64,000 nucleotides of DNA from Streptomyces camponoticapitis (GCF_014646115.1 NZ_BMMV01000016.1:62001-126000); one strand, 5' to 3'; positions 1 to 8,849 are shown, counted from the first letter of the stretch. The notes: generated by a model not told the origin, from the sequence alone. Translations and numbers: made by a program.

Positions 1-1893
1 CGGCCGGTACCGCAGGACGATGCCGTACGTGTGCACCTCCACCACCCGGAAGAGGGGCGAGACGCTGAGCCGCGACCGCAGGGTGGAGAAGCCGCCCGGT
101 GGCAGCAGCCCCTCACCGGCCGCGTAGATGTCCTGCGTGCGGGTGAGGATCACGTACGCGTCGGTGCCGGGCGGGATCCGGTCGGCCAGATAGCGGGCGG
201 GGTCCGCCAGCATCCGCTCGTTCTCGGGGAGTTCCTGCTCGGCGAAGAACCAGTGCTCCACGCGGTCGTAGCGGTGCAGCGCCTGCGGGAAGGAGCCGGT
301 GGTGGCGAGGATCAGCGCACCGTCGGGCGCCCGGTCGATCGCGCGGGTGACGAGCGCGGTCTCGGCGGGCGGGGTGTAGTACATCTTCTCCTTGCCGTAG
401 TACGAGGGCAGGAAGCCGGCCAGCAGCGCGAGGAGCGCGACGGGCAGCGCGAGATGGAGCGTGAGCGCGGCGGCCCGTCGGCGGAGTCCGTGCCGGGCGT
501 CGCCGACGGCGGGCACGAGCGTCGCCGCCGCGAAGAACGCGGCGCCGGGCAGCCCGAACAGATAGACCCGGAAGAGCATTTCGCCGCCGTAGTCGTTGAC
601 GACGAACAGCGGGACGGGTGCGACGGACACGAGCAGCAGCGGCAGCGCGCCGCGTACCAGCCGGCGCCGCAGCAGCAGGGCCGCGCCCGCCAGCGCGGCG
701 ACGGCGAGCACCATCAGCACGTTTGCGCGACCGGCGAGTTCGGGGCCGGGGCCGGTGAGTTCACCGGCGTATCCGGCGCGTGAGTTCTCGGTCAGCTCGC
801 CCAGCGAGTCGCGCAGGGTGCCCAGGGTCTCGACGAACAGCGGCCGGCCCATGGTCAGGTCCCAGGCCAGCATGATCAGGGCGGCGACGGCCAGCAGTCC
901 GTAGTTGCGGTAGCGGCGGGTGAGGGTCAGGGCGAACAGCGAGACGCAGAGCATCACCGGCGTGAGCTGGTGCGCGGCGTTGACGGCCAGGATCAGCGGC
1001 GCGAGGACGGCCACGCAGACGGCGCGCTGCCGGGTGCCGGTGGGCGGCGGCACCGCGGCGGACGCCGGGTCGAGGTACGACCGGTCGCGCAGCCTGCCCG
1101 CCGACCCCGGCAGCACGAAGTGCCGCAGCACGACGGCGATCACGGCCAGATGGAGCAGATAGGCGAAGCCCTGCGGCGCCAGATAGTCCTGCCCCACCCA
1201 GTTGGCGAGCTGGAAGATCCACACGGCGGTCCACACCAGCCGCCAGTCCTCGGTGAAGGTGCGGTAGAGCAGCACGAGCACCGGCATCATCAGCAGACCG
1301 AGCGCGATCGGGGCCCAGTTGAGGAACACCGCCGCGCTCTCCACACCGAAGGCGCGGACCAGCCCGCCGGTGAGGGTGAAGAAACCGGGCCACTGGTCGT
1401 AGGCGGACATGTTGCCCGACAGGGCGCCGTTGGGGCGCAGTTCGCCGTTGAGCAGGAGCTGGTTGACGACGGCGTCGTGCTTGGAGGCCCACGGGTAGCG
1501 CACGGAGTCGTACAGCACGGCGGGCGGTGCCTTGAGCGCGACGAGAAGGGCGACGCAGTAGCCCGCGGGCCACCACGGCGCGGTTCCGGCGCGGCGCGGG
1601 GCGGCCAGGAATCCGCAGGTGAGAAGGGCGAGGGCGACGTAGAAGGCGACGGGGAAACGGTCGAGGAGCCCGTAGTCGCCCATGGAGCGGAAGCCGATGC
1701 GCGGCAGCGCGTAGACCCACAGGACGGCCCCGGCCAGCAACGGCAGCCAGGAGAACAGGAGTTGAGGCCGCAGGGGCCGTAAGAGCCGTGCCAGCGCGCG
1801 GCGGGGCCGGGGTGGGGGTGGTCGCGTCGGTGGCGGGGCCTCGGCCTCGGTCCGAGGCTGGGCCAGGTCCGGCGCGGGCACGCGTGGTTGCAC
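1..1893 (-). CDS. Polytopic membrane protein, probable GT-C-type glycosyltransferase, 3' end outside window
   Basis: The frame is open for 631 codons from a GTG at 1893 to the window edge, so the C-terminus is missing. A G-rich Shine-Dalgarno stretch lies about 7 nt before the GTG. After a Pro/Arg-rich cytoplasmic start come several hydrophobic segments (for example LLFSWLPLLAGAVLWVYAL and VAFYVALALLTCGFLAA), then loops such as YDSVRYPWASKHDAVVNQ, as in lipid-linked sugar transferases of the GT-C fold. Its neighbours are a family 2 glycosyltransferase and a polysaccharide deacetylase, which suggests a role in exported glycan assembly. Codon 38 (1780-1782) is TTA, which Streptomyces reads only with the bldA tRNA. 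The membrane nature is clear; the enzyme class is inferred. Confidence 0.75.
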   Translation of the reverse strand, partial: MQPRVPAPDLAQPRTEAEAPPPTRPPPPRPRRALARLLRPLRPQLLFSWLPLLAGAVLWVYALPRIGFRSMGDYGLLDRFPVAFYVALALLTCGFLAAPRRAGTAPWWPAGYCVALLVALKAPPAVLYDSVRYPWASKHDAVVNQLLLNGELRPNGALSGNMSAYDQWPGFFTLTGGLVRAFGVESAAVFLNWAPIALGLLMMPVLVLLYRTFTEDWRLVWTAVWIFQLANWVGQDYLAPQGFAYLLHLAVIAVVLRHFVLPGSAGRLRDRSYLDPASAAVPPPTGTRQRAVCVAVLAPLILAVNAAHQLTPVMLCVSLFALTLTRRYRNYGLLAVAALIMLAWDLTMGRPLFVETLGTLRDSLGELTENSRAGYAGELTGPGPELAGRANVLMVLAVAALAGAALLLRRRLVRGALPLLLVSVAPVPLFVVNDYGGEMLFRVYLFGLPGAAFFAAATLVPAVGDARHGLRRRAAALTLHLALPVALLALLAGFLPSYYGKEKMYYTPPAETALVTRAIDRAPDGALILATTGSFPQALHRYDRVEHWFFAEQELPENERMLADPARYLADRIPPGTDAYVILTRTQDIYAAGEGLLPPGGFSTLRSRLSVSPLFRVVEVHTYGIVLRYRP

Positions 1894-1950
1894 GGTGCGA
1901 CTCCCCCCACCCCTGTGTCGCGGCCGTCACGCCGCTGTCCCCTTCAGCGA

Positions 1951-1956
1951 ATTATA
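1951..1956 (-). promoter_or_regulatory. Consensus -10 box (TATAAT) upstream of the membrane glycosyltransferase gene
   Basis: The minus strand reads TATAAT here, a perfect -10 hexamer and rare in DNA this GC-rich. It lies 58 nt upstream of the GTG at 1893. No good -35 is seen at 17 nt spacing, so an activator may be needed, and the 21-bp triple repeat just upstream is a candidate binding site. The last gene of this glycan locus therefore probably has its own promoter. Confidence 0.5.
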
Positions 1957-1996
1957 TGAACTGTCTGCGCTTTTGCGTGGCTCTTGTGCATCTCTG

Positions 1997-2059
1997 TTGC
2001 GCAACCGGCGAACGGCGTTGCCCAACCGGCGGACAGCGTTGGCTAACCGGCGAACCGCG
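1997..2059. repeat. Three tandem 21-bp direct repeats upstream of the membrane gene
   Basis: Units lie at 1997-2017, 2018-2038 and 2039-2059. Each has the form TTGsnnAACCGGCGrAC followed by nGCG, and the AACCGGCG core is invariant. The period is exactly 21 bp, two helical turns, which would place three binding sites on one DNA face. The third unit overlaps the stop codon of the deacetylase. The array sits upstream of the TATAAT box that serves the downstream gene. Confidence 0.7.
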
Positions 2060-2843
2060 GTCCCCCGACGGCCGCGCGGGCCTTGCGGTAGAGGCGCCAG
2101 CCCACCGTCGCCGCCGAGTCGGGGAACGGCGCCGCCCGCGCCCCCTCCCCCGCCATCCACGCCTCCACGTCCGCCACCGTGTGGCCGCGGCGCAGGATGA
2201 GGCGGGAGATACGGAACGGTTCGTCCGTGCCGGAGCTGAGGGCGTGGCGTACGGCGACGGCCGACGCGTACCCGGCCCCGCGGGCGGCCCCCCGTACGGC
2301 GCGGCTGTTGTAGCCGTGCGGATAGGCGAGATGGGCGACCTCGTGGCCCAGTACGTCTTCGAGCGCCGCCTTGGACTCCCTCAGCTCACGGTCCAGTCGG
2401 GGCGCGCGGAGGGTGTCCAGCTGCGGGTGCGTGACCGTGTGCGCGCCGACCTCCACGCCGTACCGCTCCAGCGACGGCGCCTGCTTGATGGTCATCATCG
2501 GCGCGGGTGGCAGCAGGCTGCCGAGGCCCGGAGTGATGGCACCGGTCGTGAGATACGCGGTGGCGGGCAGCGAGCGCTCGGCGAGCGCTTCGGCCGTCGG
2601 TCCCGGCAGATCCGCGAATCCGTCGTCGAAGGTCAGGACCACGGGCCGGGGTGGCAGCGGGGCGCCCCCCGTCAGCCCGTCGACGAGAGCGCTGACGGAA
2701 ACGGGGGTACGGCCCGCGGCCACGACCGCGTCCAGTTGGTCGGTGAACTGCCTTGGTGTGACGGTGAATTCGGCGATCCAGGCGGGCGGGTCGTCCATCA
2801 CCGCGTGGTAGAGCAGCACGGGGATGGCCCCTGACGGCGTCAT
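2043..2843 (-). CDS. Polysaccharide deacetylase (NodB/CE4 family)
   Basis: The product is about 266 aa. It carries the NodB signatures: LLYHAV near the start, VLTFDDGFAD around residues 69-78 (the TFDDG metal/catalytic motif), and HTVTHPQL (the H-x3-H metal site) near residue 135. Such enzymes remove N-acetyl groups from polysaccharides with a divalent metal. The ATG at 2843 is preferred over the upstream in-frame codon because it overlaps the glycosyltransferase stop as ATGA, which implies translational coupling. No signal peptide is visible, so a cytoplasmic or lipid-linked substrate is possible. Confidence 0.88.
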   Translation of the reverse strand: MTPSGAIPVLLYHAVMDDPPAWIAEFTVTPRQFTDQLDAVVAAGRTPVSVSALVDGLTGGAPLPPRPVVLTFDDGFADLPGPTAEALAERSLPATAYLTTGAITPGLGSLLPPAPMMTIKQAPSLERYGVEVGAHTVTHPQLDTLRAPRLDRELRESKAALEDVLGHEVAHLAYPHGYNSRAVRGAARGAGYASAVAVRHALSSGTDEPFRISRLILRRGHTVADVEAWMAGEGARAAPFPDSAATVGWRLYRKARAAVGGPRFAG

Positions 2844-4186
2844 CGTCGCCCCCAGCGGGCCCTCGCGTAGCCCAGCGGGCCGTACAGCATGCCTCTGCGC
2901 TCCAGCCGGGACAGGGTGCGCGGCCACGGGTGGCCCTGAGTGCCGTGCGCCCCGGGAGTGCCCGCCCCCGTCGCGCTCGGCTCCTCCCGGTGGGCGGTGA
3001 TGGCCCGCGCGTGGGCGAGGCCGCGCGGCAGCTTCGCCAGCAGGGAGGGCAGGAGCGCCGGGTGGCGGCAGAGGACGGCGGTGAGGTAGGCGGTGAGGCC
3101 GGCGCCGTAGCCGTACGCCTGGTTCCGCAGGTCCTGCCAGGTCTCGCGGTGGTGGTGCCAGACCAGCGCGCCGGGTGTGTACCGCAGGCGGTGGCCCGCG
3201 GTCAGGATCCGGACGAACGCGTAGAGGTCGTCGCCGCCCTTGGCGGGTGTGCCGGTGCCGGTGGCGGGGTCGAAGCCGCCGACGGCGCGCAGCGCGGACG
3301 CGCGGAAGGCCATGTTGGCGCCGGATCCGAAGCTGCCCGCGGTGAACGGGAAGAGCGGCTCGTCGGCGGGCGGTGCGGCCGGGTCGTAGAGACGCGGCGC
3401 GAAGCCTTTCGCGAAGCCGCCGTGGCTCTCCAGGAGGACCTGCGCGGGGGTGGTCAGGCGGGCGGGGAGGATCAGGCCCGTGACACAGCCGGTGCGGGGG
3501 TCGGCGGCGAACGGCGCGGTGAGCGCGGAGAGCCAGCCCGGGTCGGCGACGACGTCGTCGTCCGTGAAGGCGACGACGGGGCTGTGGGTGGCGGTGACGC
3601 CCCGGTTGTGTGCGGCGGCAAGTCCGGGCACGGGCTCGTGGACGTAGGTGACGCGGCCCGCGTAGCGGGAGTCGATCAGTTCACGGGTGGCGGTCGTCGC
3701 GGGCGCGTTGTCGACGACCACGACACGGAAGTCCGGGTGGTCCTGGGCGAGGAGCGAGTCGAGCGCCCGGCGGAGTTGGCCGGCGCGCTCGCGGGTGGCG
3801 ACGACGACTGTCGTACGGGGCAGCTCTCCGGCCGACGGGCCTGCCGGCGGCGGGTGTTGGGCGCCCTCGCCGTACTGGGCGAGGAAGGCCGCCGTCAGCG
3901 CCTCGGCGGGGTCGGCGCCGTCCGGGACCGTCGTGAGGACGGTGGCGACGGGGCGGCCCCGGAGCCGTACGAGCGCGTAGACGGGACCCGCGTGGAGGGG
4001 CGGTCCGCCGGGGGCCGGGGTCAGCGACAGGACGTCGGCCTTGCCGGGAGCGGGGCTCAGGTTCTCGGCGGCGAGGTCCGGGGCCTCCGGAGGCAGGTCC
4101 AGGTCCAGGTCCAGGTCGGCGACGCCGACGTCACGCAGGAGCGATCGCGAGGGTGGTCGTGACGACGTGCTGGGACGGTGGGGCAT
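2840..4186 (-). CDS. Glycosyltransferase family 2
   Basis: This is a 448-aa protein with a GT-A fold signature: TTVVVATRERAGQLRRALD at the start of the domain, an acidic TDDDVV cluster that would bind nucleotide-sugar and metal, the GSGANMAFR acceptor region and a GGDDLYAF motif. An N-terminal stretch of about 90 residues with a DLDLDLDL run precedes the catalytic domain. The ATG at 4186 follows a clear GGAGG; an in-frame GTG at 4249 overlaps the preceding stop but has no ribosome-binding site. It probably builds or decorates the glycan acted on by the adjacent deacetylase. Confidence 0.88.
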   Translation of the reverse strand: MPHRPSTSSRPPSRSLLRDVGVADLDLDLDLPPEAPDLAAENLSPAPGKADVLSLTPAPGGPPLHAGPVYALVRLRGRPVATVLTTVPDGADPAEALTAAFLAQYGEGAQHPPPAGPSAGELPRTTVVVATRERAGQLRRALDSLLAQDHPDFRVVVVDNAPATTATRELIDSRYAGRVTYVHEPVPGLAAAHNRGVTATHSPVVAFTDDDVVADPGWLSALTAPFAADPRTGCVTGLILPARLTTPAQVLLESHGGFAKGFAPRLYDPAAPPADEPLFPFTAGSFGSGANMAFRASALRAVGGFDPATGTGTPAKGGDDLYAFVRILTAGHRLRYTPGALVWHHHRETWQDLRNQAYGYGAGLTAYLTAVLCRHPALLPSLLAKLPRGLAHARAITAHREEPSATGAGTPGAHGTQGHPWPRTLSRLERRGMLYGPLGYARARWGRR

Positions 4187-4245
4187 CCTGCCTCCGCTCG
4201 TGGGCAGTGGGAACGACGGACAAGTGGTACGCGGGAGAGGCCGGG

Positions 4246-5358
4246 TCACCGGTCGCGGAGGCGGCCCACCTGGTTCAGGGCACGCTGCGCGTATCCCGCC
4301 AGCTTCGGCCGGTTCCTCACGAAGCTGTGCGCGCGGCGCGAGGGCTCACGGCTCAGCCGGTACAGGGCCGCCCGTGGCCCGCGCCGTACCGAGGCCCCCT
4401 CGTACACCCGCAGATCACCCGTCTTGAGCGCGTCCTTGTACTCGGCGGCGCCTCTGCCCAGGTCGAGCAGGGCTATCCCGGCGCCGGCCGCCGCCTCCGC
4501 CATCCGCAGATGGAGGATCAGGCCGGGGGAGAACTTGGCGAAGTCGGTGTCGTACGCCGGGAACCAGCAGGACAGGACCGTCCGCGAGCGGAGCCCGAAG
4601 TGCGCGGCGACCGGGCGGTCCCCGGCATACAGCACGGAGAGGACGCCGGAGCAGCCGGGCGTGCGGTCGGCGGCCAACCGCCGTACCAGCGCGCTGATCC
4701 ACTCCTTGGCGAACCGGTCGCGGCGGCCCGTCCTGCGGTACTGGGCGGACTTCCACTCCATCAGCGTGCGCAGGGCCGCCGGGTCGCGCTCGTCGAAGAC
4801 GAAGCGGACCTCACCCGCCTGGCGGGCGAGTCTGCGTTCCTTGGCGGTGGTCGTACGGAAGAACTTGGGCGATCCGGCGCGCAGGACCGCCTCGTACGCC
4901 CCGTACCCCTGACCGACGTCGATGACCGGGGAGTCGAACTCCTCGGCGGCCTCGGGCACGAACAGCGTCTGGTCCGCTTCGAGGTTGTCGAACTCCCAGC
5001 TGGTGAGCGAGCAGGCGCGCAGCAACTCCCCAGCCGTGAGGGTGTGTTCGGGGCTCAGTACCGCTCCCTGGCTGTCGGACACCCCGTACCCGATCGCACG
5101 GCCCTGCCCCAACGGGCCTCTCTCGTAAGGGAAGAAGCCCCCGGGCGCGCCGCTTCCGTCTCCGACGACGGCCACCCGCGCGCCCGGCCGCACACGGCCG
5201 ACGGCGAGAGTGAACTCGGGCTCCATGAACGGATTGGCGGGTGCGCCGGACAGCGCCCGCAACTCCCGCCAGCGGTCGATCTCCCCCGTGTCCAGCTCCC
5301 CCGGCCGCATCACACGGATGCGGGCCGCGGCAGCACCACGTACACGTACTTCGCTCAA
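4246..5358 (-). CDS. GNAT-superfamily protein, CelD/BcsL (Acetyltransf_6) type
   Basis: The C-terminal half contains PVAAHFGLRSRTVLSCWFPAY followed by a DLGRGAAEYKDALKTGD-like block, typical of the FemAB/CelD-like acetyltransferases found in exopolysaccharide loci. The start is uncertain. A TTG at 5358 has a G-rich stretch five nt upstream and would give 370 aa. In-frame ATGs at 5481 and 5511 have no ribosome-binding site and would add residues of low conservation. It heads the minus-strand glycan operon (acyltransferase, glycosyltransferase, deacetylase). The substrate cannot be told from sequence. Confidence 0.75.
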   Translation of the reverse strand: MSEVRVRGAAAARIRVMRPGELDTGEIDRWRELRALSGAPANPFMEPEFTLAVGRVRPGARVAVVGDGSGAPGGFFPYERGPLGQGRAIGYGVSDSQGAVLSPEHTLTAGELLRACSLTSWEFDNLEADQTLFVPEAAEEFDSPVIDVGQGYGAYEAVLRAGSPKFFRTTTAKERRLARQAGEVRFVFDERDPAALRTLMEWKSAQYRRTGRRDRFAKEWISALVRRLAADRTPGCSGVLSVLYAGDRPVAAHFGLRSRTVLSCWFPAYDTDFAKFSPGLILHLRMAEAAAGAGIALLDLGRGAAEYKDALKTGDLRVYEGASVRRGPRAALYRLSREPSRRAHSFVRNRPKLAGYAQRALNQVGRLRDR

Positions 5359-5735
5359 CTCGACCCCCCGGTCGCTCGGGCCCGTCCCTGTCGGCCGTTC
5401 CCGCGGCCGTCCCCCCGACGAGCACACGCAGAACAGGACGGTACCGGCCCAAATCGATCCGGTACAGGGCCAGTCCGCCATGTCATGACGGATACGAAAC
5501 GCGACCGACATGGTGGAGGGACCTGTACATGTGGCCGATGGTGGCCAGAGGGGCCCGTGTGCGGGACGGGTTCACGCGCACGGCCAGCCCGAACGTCCGG
5601 CAGGCCCGCCGTACGCGTGTGCGGGTCGTGCCCGACTCGTGTCGCCGTGTGACAGGAGTTGAGCAACTCCCGCCCGCAGCAGGCACATTGCTCGTAGGAT
5701 CTGGTTGCTCGCGATCACCCCATCGGGAGCCCGAC
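5359..5735. other. Divergent intergenic region between the glycan operon and the conservon
   Basis: This 377-nt stretch separates divergently transcribed units and should hold both promoters. It contains a dyad with 7-bp arms (GGAGTTG-AG-CAACTCC, 5655-5670) and, further on, TAGGAT at 5695-5700, a plausible -10 about 35 nt before the cvnA start. Two TTGCTCG copies flank that hexamer. No small gene is convincing here; the forward open frame that crosses it is only an upstream extension of cvnA. Confidence 0.5.
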
Positions 5736-7337
5736 GTGTCCGACAAGTCCTGGAAGGGGCCCGGTCTCCGTGTTCGCCGTATCAGCGCCTGTCGTGTCGG
5801 GGTCGCCGTGTTGAGCCGTCCGGTGGACGGACGGGGCAGAAGGGCCGTGCGGTGGCTCGCGGTCCTGGTGGCCGCCGGCGTCGCCGCGTTGCTGATCGGC
5901 CAGGGCTCCTCGGCGGAGTGGCGGCAGGCGCTCGCGGGTGGCTGCGCGGCCCTCGCCGTGCTGCTGCTCGCCTGGGTGATCACGCTGCACCGGCAGCTGG
6001 GCGCGGAGCGCGCCGAGCGCGACCGGGAGCGGCGGACCGCCGCCGCGCGGGCCGCCGAAGTGGCCCATCTGGCGGCGGTACGCGTCCCCGCCATCGCCGA
6101 ACGGGTGCGCACCGGACGGCGGTTGGAGGGTGTACCCGGACCGGTCGCGCCCGAGGCCGACACCGGCGAGGACTTCGCACGCGCGCTGGCGGCGGTGGTC
6201 GCCGCGCTGGGCTCGGACGAGGCCGTACGGCGCGAGCGCGGGCTGCGCGACTCGGTGCAGACGGCCTTCGAGTCGGTCGCCCGCAACATGCACGCGATGG
6301 CCACGGTGCAGCAGCAGGTGCTCGACCAGGTGGAGCGCGCCATCGACGACCCGCGGCTGATGGCGGACGTGATGAAGGCCGACCACGCGGCCTCGCAGAT
6401 GACACGTAAGGCCCAGACGCTCCTCGTGATGTGCGGGATCTGGCCGGCCAGGCGCGAGTCGCAGCCGGTCTCGCTGTACGACTGCGTGCGCGGCGCGCAG
6501 TCGCGGATCGTGGAGTTCGGGCGGGTAGAGGTGCACGGCGGACAGACACTGTTCGTGGTGCCGCCCGCCGTCGAGGGCCTGATGCACGCCATCGCCGAAC
6601 TCCTGGAGAACGCGACCGTGTTCTCGCCCTCCCGCACCCAGGTGATCGTGACGATCCGGGAAGTCGGCGCGGGAGCCGTCGTGGAGATCGACGACGCGGG
6701 CCTCGGTATGCCGCCGGACGTACTCCAGCAGGCGATGTCGCAGCTCAGGGATGATCTGGACCTGACGCGGCTCGGGGCCGTACCGCGCCTGGGACTGGCG
6801 TGCGTGGGGCGCTGGAGCCGGGAGATGGGTTTCAACGTGGAGCTGACGGGGGCGTCCGCGTACGGCGGGACCCGGGCCGTCACCTTCGTACCGCACCGGC
6901 TGCTGACCGAACCGCTGTCGCACTTTCCGCCGGTGCCGGCCCGCGACCGGGCGTCGTCGGGGAAGGCGTCCTCGGGCAAGGCACCGGCAGGCAGGGGAAC
7001 GGCCGGGGAGGCGTCCTCGGCCGGGGCCTCGCCGGACGGGGACCGTGAGCACGAACGGCCCGCCGCCGTCGGCGGTGAGGACGGGCCCGCCGGGCTGCCG
7101 CGCCGCCGCAGCAGACGACGGAACCCGTCCGCCGTCCCCGCCACCGCGCGGGAGAGGGAGCGGACCCGGGAACAGGCACCACAGGCATCGCAGCCGCAAG
7201 CACAGCCCGACCCCTCCTGGACCCCCGAAGCGGCACGTGCGTCGATCACCAGCGTGGTGTCCGGCTCCCGTCGTGGCCGCGCGGCGGCCGTCCAGGACAC
7301 CGAAGTGCCCGACCAACACGACGGAGGCCGGCAGTGA
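5736..7337 (+). CDS. cvnA: Conservon sensor histidine kinase-like protein CvnA
   Basis: The product is 533 aa. The GTG start follows GGGAGC. Two hydrophobic segments near the N-terminus (around LAVLVAAGVAALLIGQG and GCAALAVLLLAWVITL) anchor it in the membrane. A helical region with KADHAASQMTRKAQTLL corresponds to the dimerisation box, and the ATPase domain shows an N box (ELLENATVFSP) and a G box (DDAGLGM). The tail is long, charged and disordered. It heads the cvnA-B-C-D order, with overlapping stops and starts downstream. In this family CvnA forms a membrane complex with the roadblock, DUF742 and GTPase partners. Confidence 0.93.
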   Translation: MSDKSWKGPGLRVRRISACRVGVAVLSRPVDGRGRRAVRWLAVLVAAGVAALLIGQGSSAEWRQALAGGCAALAVLLLAWVITLHRQLGAERAERDRERRTAAARAAEVAHLAAVRVPAIAERVRTGRRLEGVPGPVAPEADTGEDFARALAAVVAALGSDEAVRRERGLRDSVQTAFESVARNMHAMATVQQQVLDQVERAIDDPRLMADVMKADHAASQMTRKAQTLLVMCGIWPARRESQPVSLYDCVRGAQSRIVEFGRVEVHGGQTLFVVPPAVEGLMHAIAELLENATVFSPSRTQVIVTIREVGAGAVVEIDDAGLGMPPDVLQQAMSQLRDDLDLTRLGAVPRLGLACVGRWSREMGFNVELTGASAYGGTRAVTFVPHRLLTEPLSHFPPVPARDRASSGKASSGKAPAGRGTAGEASSAGASPDGDREHERPAAVGGEDGPAGLPRRRSRRRNPSAVPATARERERTREQAPQASQPQAQPDPSWTPEAARASITSVVSGSRRGRAAAVQDTEVPDQHDGGRQ

Positions 7338-7792
7338 CCGGAAGAGTGACCGGAACGATCTCGCGACTCCCGGACCTCGGGTGGATGCTCCGCCCGCTGA
7401 CCGAGATCCCGGGGGTCCGCCACGCCGTGGTCGTCTCGGAGGACGGCCTGCGGCTCGGCCACGCGTCCTCCGAGGGACTGAGGGGCCCGGTGTCCGAACT
7501 GAGCGTGGCCGAGGCCGAATCGCTCGCGGCGGCCTCCGCCGCGCTCACCATGACCGGGCGTTCCACCGCGGGGCTGCTGTTCGGCGGCGGCGCCGACGTA
7601 CGGCAGTTGATGCTGGAGTCCGACCAGGGCTTCGTCCTCTTCACCTCGGCCGGGGTGGGCGCCCAGCTGGGCGCCGCGACCGAGACCGACGCCGATGTGG
7701 GCCTGGTGGCCCAGCAGATGCAACTGCTGGTCGTCAAGATCGGCAGCCACCTGAGCAGCCATCCCCGGGATCCGGTGAGCCCGTCGTCATGA
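7334..7792 (+). CDS. cvnB: Conservon roadblock/LC7-domain protein CvnB
   Basis: This 152-aa protein has one roadblock/LC7 fold. GVRHAVVVSEDGLRLGHAS is the usual first strand-turn-strand, and QLMLESDQGFVLFTSAGVGAQLG the third and fourth. Roadblock proteins of this type pair with small GTPases, here CvnD. The GTG start overlaps the cvnA stop (GTGA), and its own stop overlaps the cvnC start (ATGA), so the three genes are translationally coupled. Confidence 0.93.
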   Translation: MTGRVTGTISRLPDLGWMLRPLTEIPGVRHAVVVSEDGLRLGHASSEGLRGPVSELSVAEAESLAAASAALTMTGRSTAGLLFGGGADVRQLMLESDQGFVLFTSAGVGAQLGAATETDADVGLVAQQMQLLVVKIGSHLSSHPRDPVSPSS

Positions 7793-8148
7793 CGGAGCGC
7801 CCCGACGACCGGACCATGTCGGCGGTACGCCCGTACGTGATCACCGGTGGCAGGGCGGACGCCGGAGTCGAACCACTGTCCTGGGAGTCGCTGGTGGTGG
7901 CCGCGGCAGCGGTCCCGCCGGCGACTCTCCAGCCGGAACACCGAACGATCCTGACACACTGTCAGGGCCTTTTGTCGGTGGCCGAGGTGTCGGCCCATCT
8001 CGGCCAACCGCCCTCCGTGGTGCAGGTGTTGCTCGCCGACCTGATCGACTGGGGGCTCATCGTGACCCGCCCACCCATACCGCCGGCCGAACGAGCCGAT
8101 GTGACCATGCTGAGAAAGGTCCTCCATGGCCTCGAAAGCCGCCTCTGA
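7789..8148 (+). CDS. cvnC: Conservon DUF742 protein CvnC
   Basis: The protein is 119 aa and matches DUF742. It opens with VRPYVITGGRADAG, then shows TILTHCQGLLSVAEVSAHLGQP, a winged-helix-like core, followed by VVQVLLADLIDWGLIVTRPP. The ATG at 7789 overlaps the cvnB stop; the longer open frame upstream lies over cvnA and cvnB and is not used. Its end overlaps the start of cvnD by 23 nt. It acts as a small scaffold or regulatory subunit of the conservon complex. Confidence 0.93.
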   Translation: MTERPDDRTMSAVRPYVITGGRADAGVEPLSWESLVVAAAAVPPATLQPEHRTILTHCQGLLSVAEVSAHLGQPPSVVQVLLADLIDWGLIVTRPPIPPAERADVTMLRKVLHGLESRL

Positions 8149-8836
8149 GGCCACCGCGCCCGAGGCGCCGGAAACGGCGGCGTCGTCCGACGTCCCGCCG
8201 GACCCGCCCTCCGACCCGTACGCGCCGTCGCAGGCGTACGAGCCGGTCTCCCCCGGTGACGCCGCTTCCGGCAAGTACGTGAGCTCCAGCGTCTCCGGCG
8301 CGGCGAAGATCATGGTCGTCGGACCGCTGGGCGTCGGCAAGACGACGCTCATCGGTACGGTCTCCGAGATCAAGCCGCTCAGCACCGAGGCCGTGATGAC
8401 CCAGGCGGGTGCCTCGGTCGACGTACCCCCCGACCAGGCCAAGGCCACGACGACCGTCGCCCTGGACTTCGGGCGGATGACGCTCGACGGCGAGCTGGTC
8501 CTCTATCTCTTCGGTACGCCGGGGCAGCAGCGCTTCCTCCCCGCCTGGCGCGATCTGGCGCGGGGCGCGCTCGGCGCGCTCGCCCTGGTGGACACCCGTG
8601 ATCTGACCGCTTCGTTCGACGCGCTCGGCCATCTGGAGGACCTGGGGCTGCCGTTCGCGGTCGCGGTCAACGTCTTCCCCGGCAGCCCCCGGCACAGCGA
8701 CGGCGAACTGCGCGCGGCCCTCGACCTGCTGCCGGAGACACCCCTGGTCTCCTGCGACGCGCGGGACGAGCGGTCGTCCGTCATGGCGCTGATCGCACTC
8801 GTACGCCATCTCGTCCTCGCCGCCGAGTCCTCATGA
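8126..8836 (+). CDS. cvnD: Conservon GTP-binding protein CvnD
   Basis: This 236-aa Ras-like small GTPase has a P-loop GPLGVGKTT near residues 67-75, a switch II element LFGTPGQQRF in place of DTPGQ, and a NVFP element where the NKxD specificity motif would be. A disordered Pro/Ser-rich N-terminus of about 50 residues precedes the G domain. It starts inside cvnC. In the conservon model its nucleotide state is read by CvnA, CvnB and CvnC. The P450 genes that follow directly are likely part of the same transcript. Confidence 0.93.
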   Translation: MASKAASEATAPEAPETAASSDVPPDPPSDPYAPSQAYEPVSPGDAASGKYVSSSVSGAAKIMVVGPLGVGKTTLIGTVSEIKPLSTEAVMTQAGASVDVPPDQAKATTTVALDFGRMTLDGELVLYLFGTPGQQRFLPAWRDLARGALGALALVDTRDLTASFDALGHLEDLGLPFAVAVNVFPGSPRHSDGELRAALDLLPETPLVSCDARDERSSVMALIALVRHLVLAAESS

Positions 8837-8849
8837 CGACGGAGTCCCC

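Noticed and set aside
761..1930. Alternative minus-strand frame of 389 codons at the left end
   Set aside because: It is Arg/Pro/Ala-rich shadow sequence; the neighbouring frame from 1893 encodes membrane spans and stays open to the window edge.
5241..5735. Upstream extension of the cvnA frame
   Set aside because: It crosses the divergent promoter region and part of the GNAT gene; the GTG at 5736 has a good ribosome-binding site and begins a normal CvnA.
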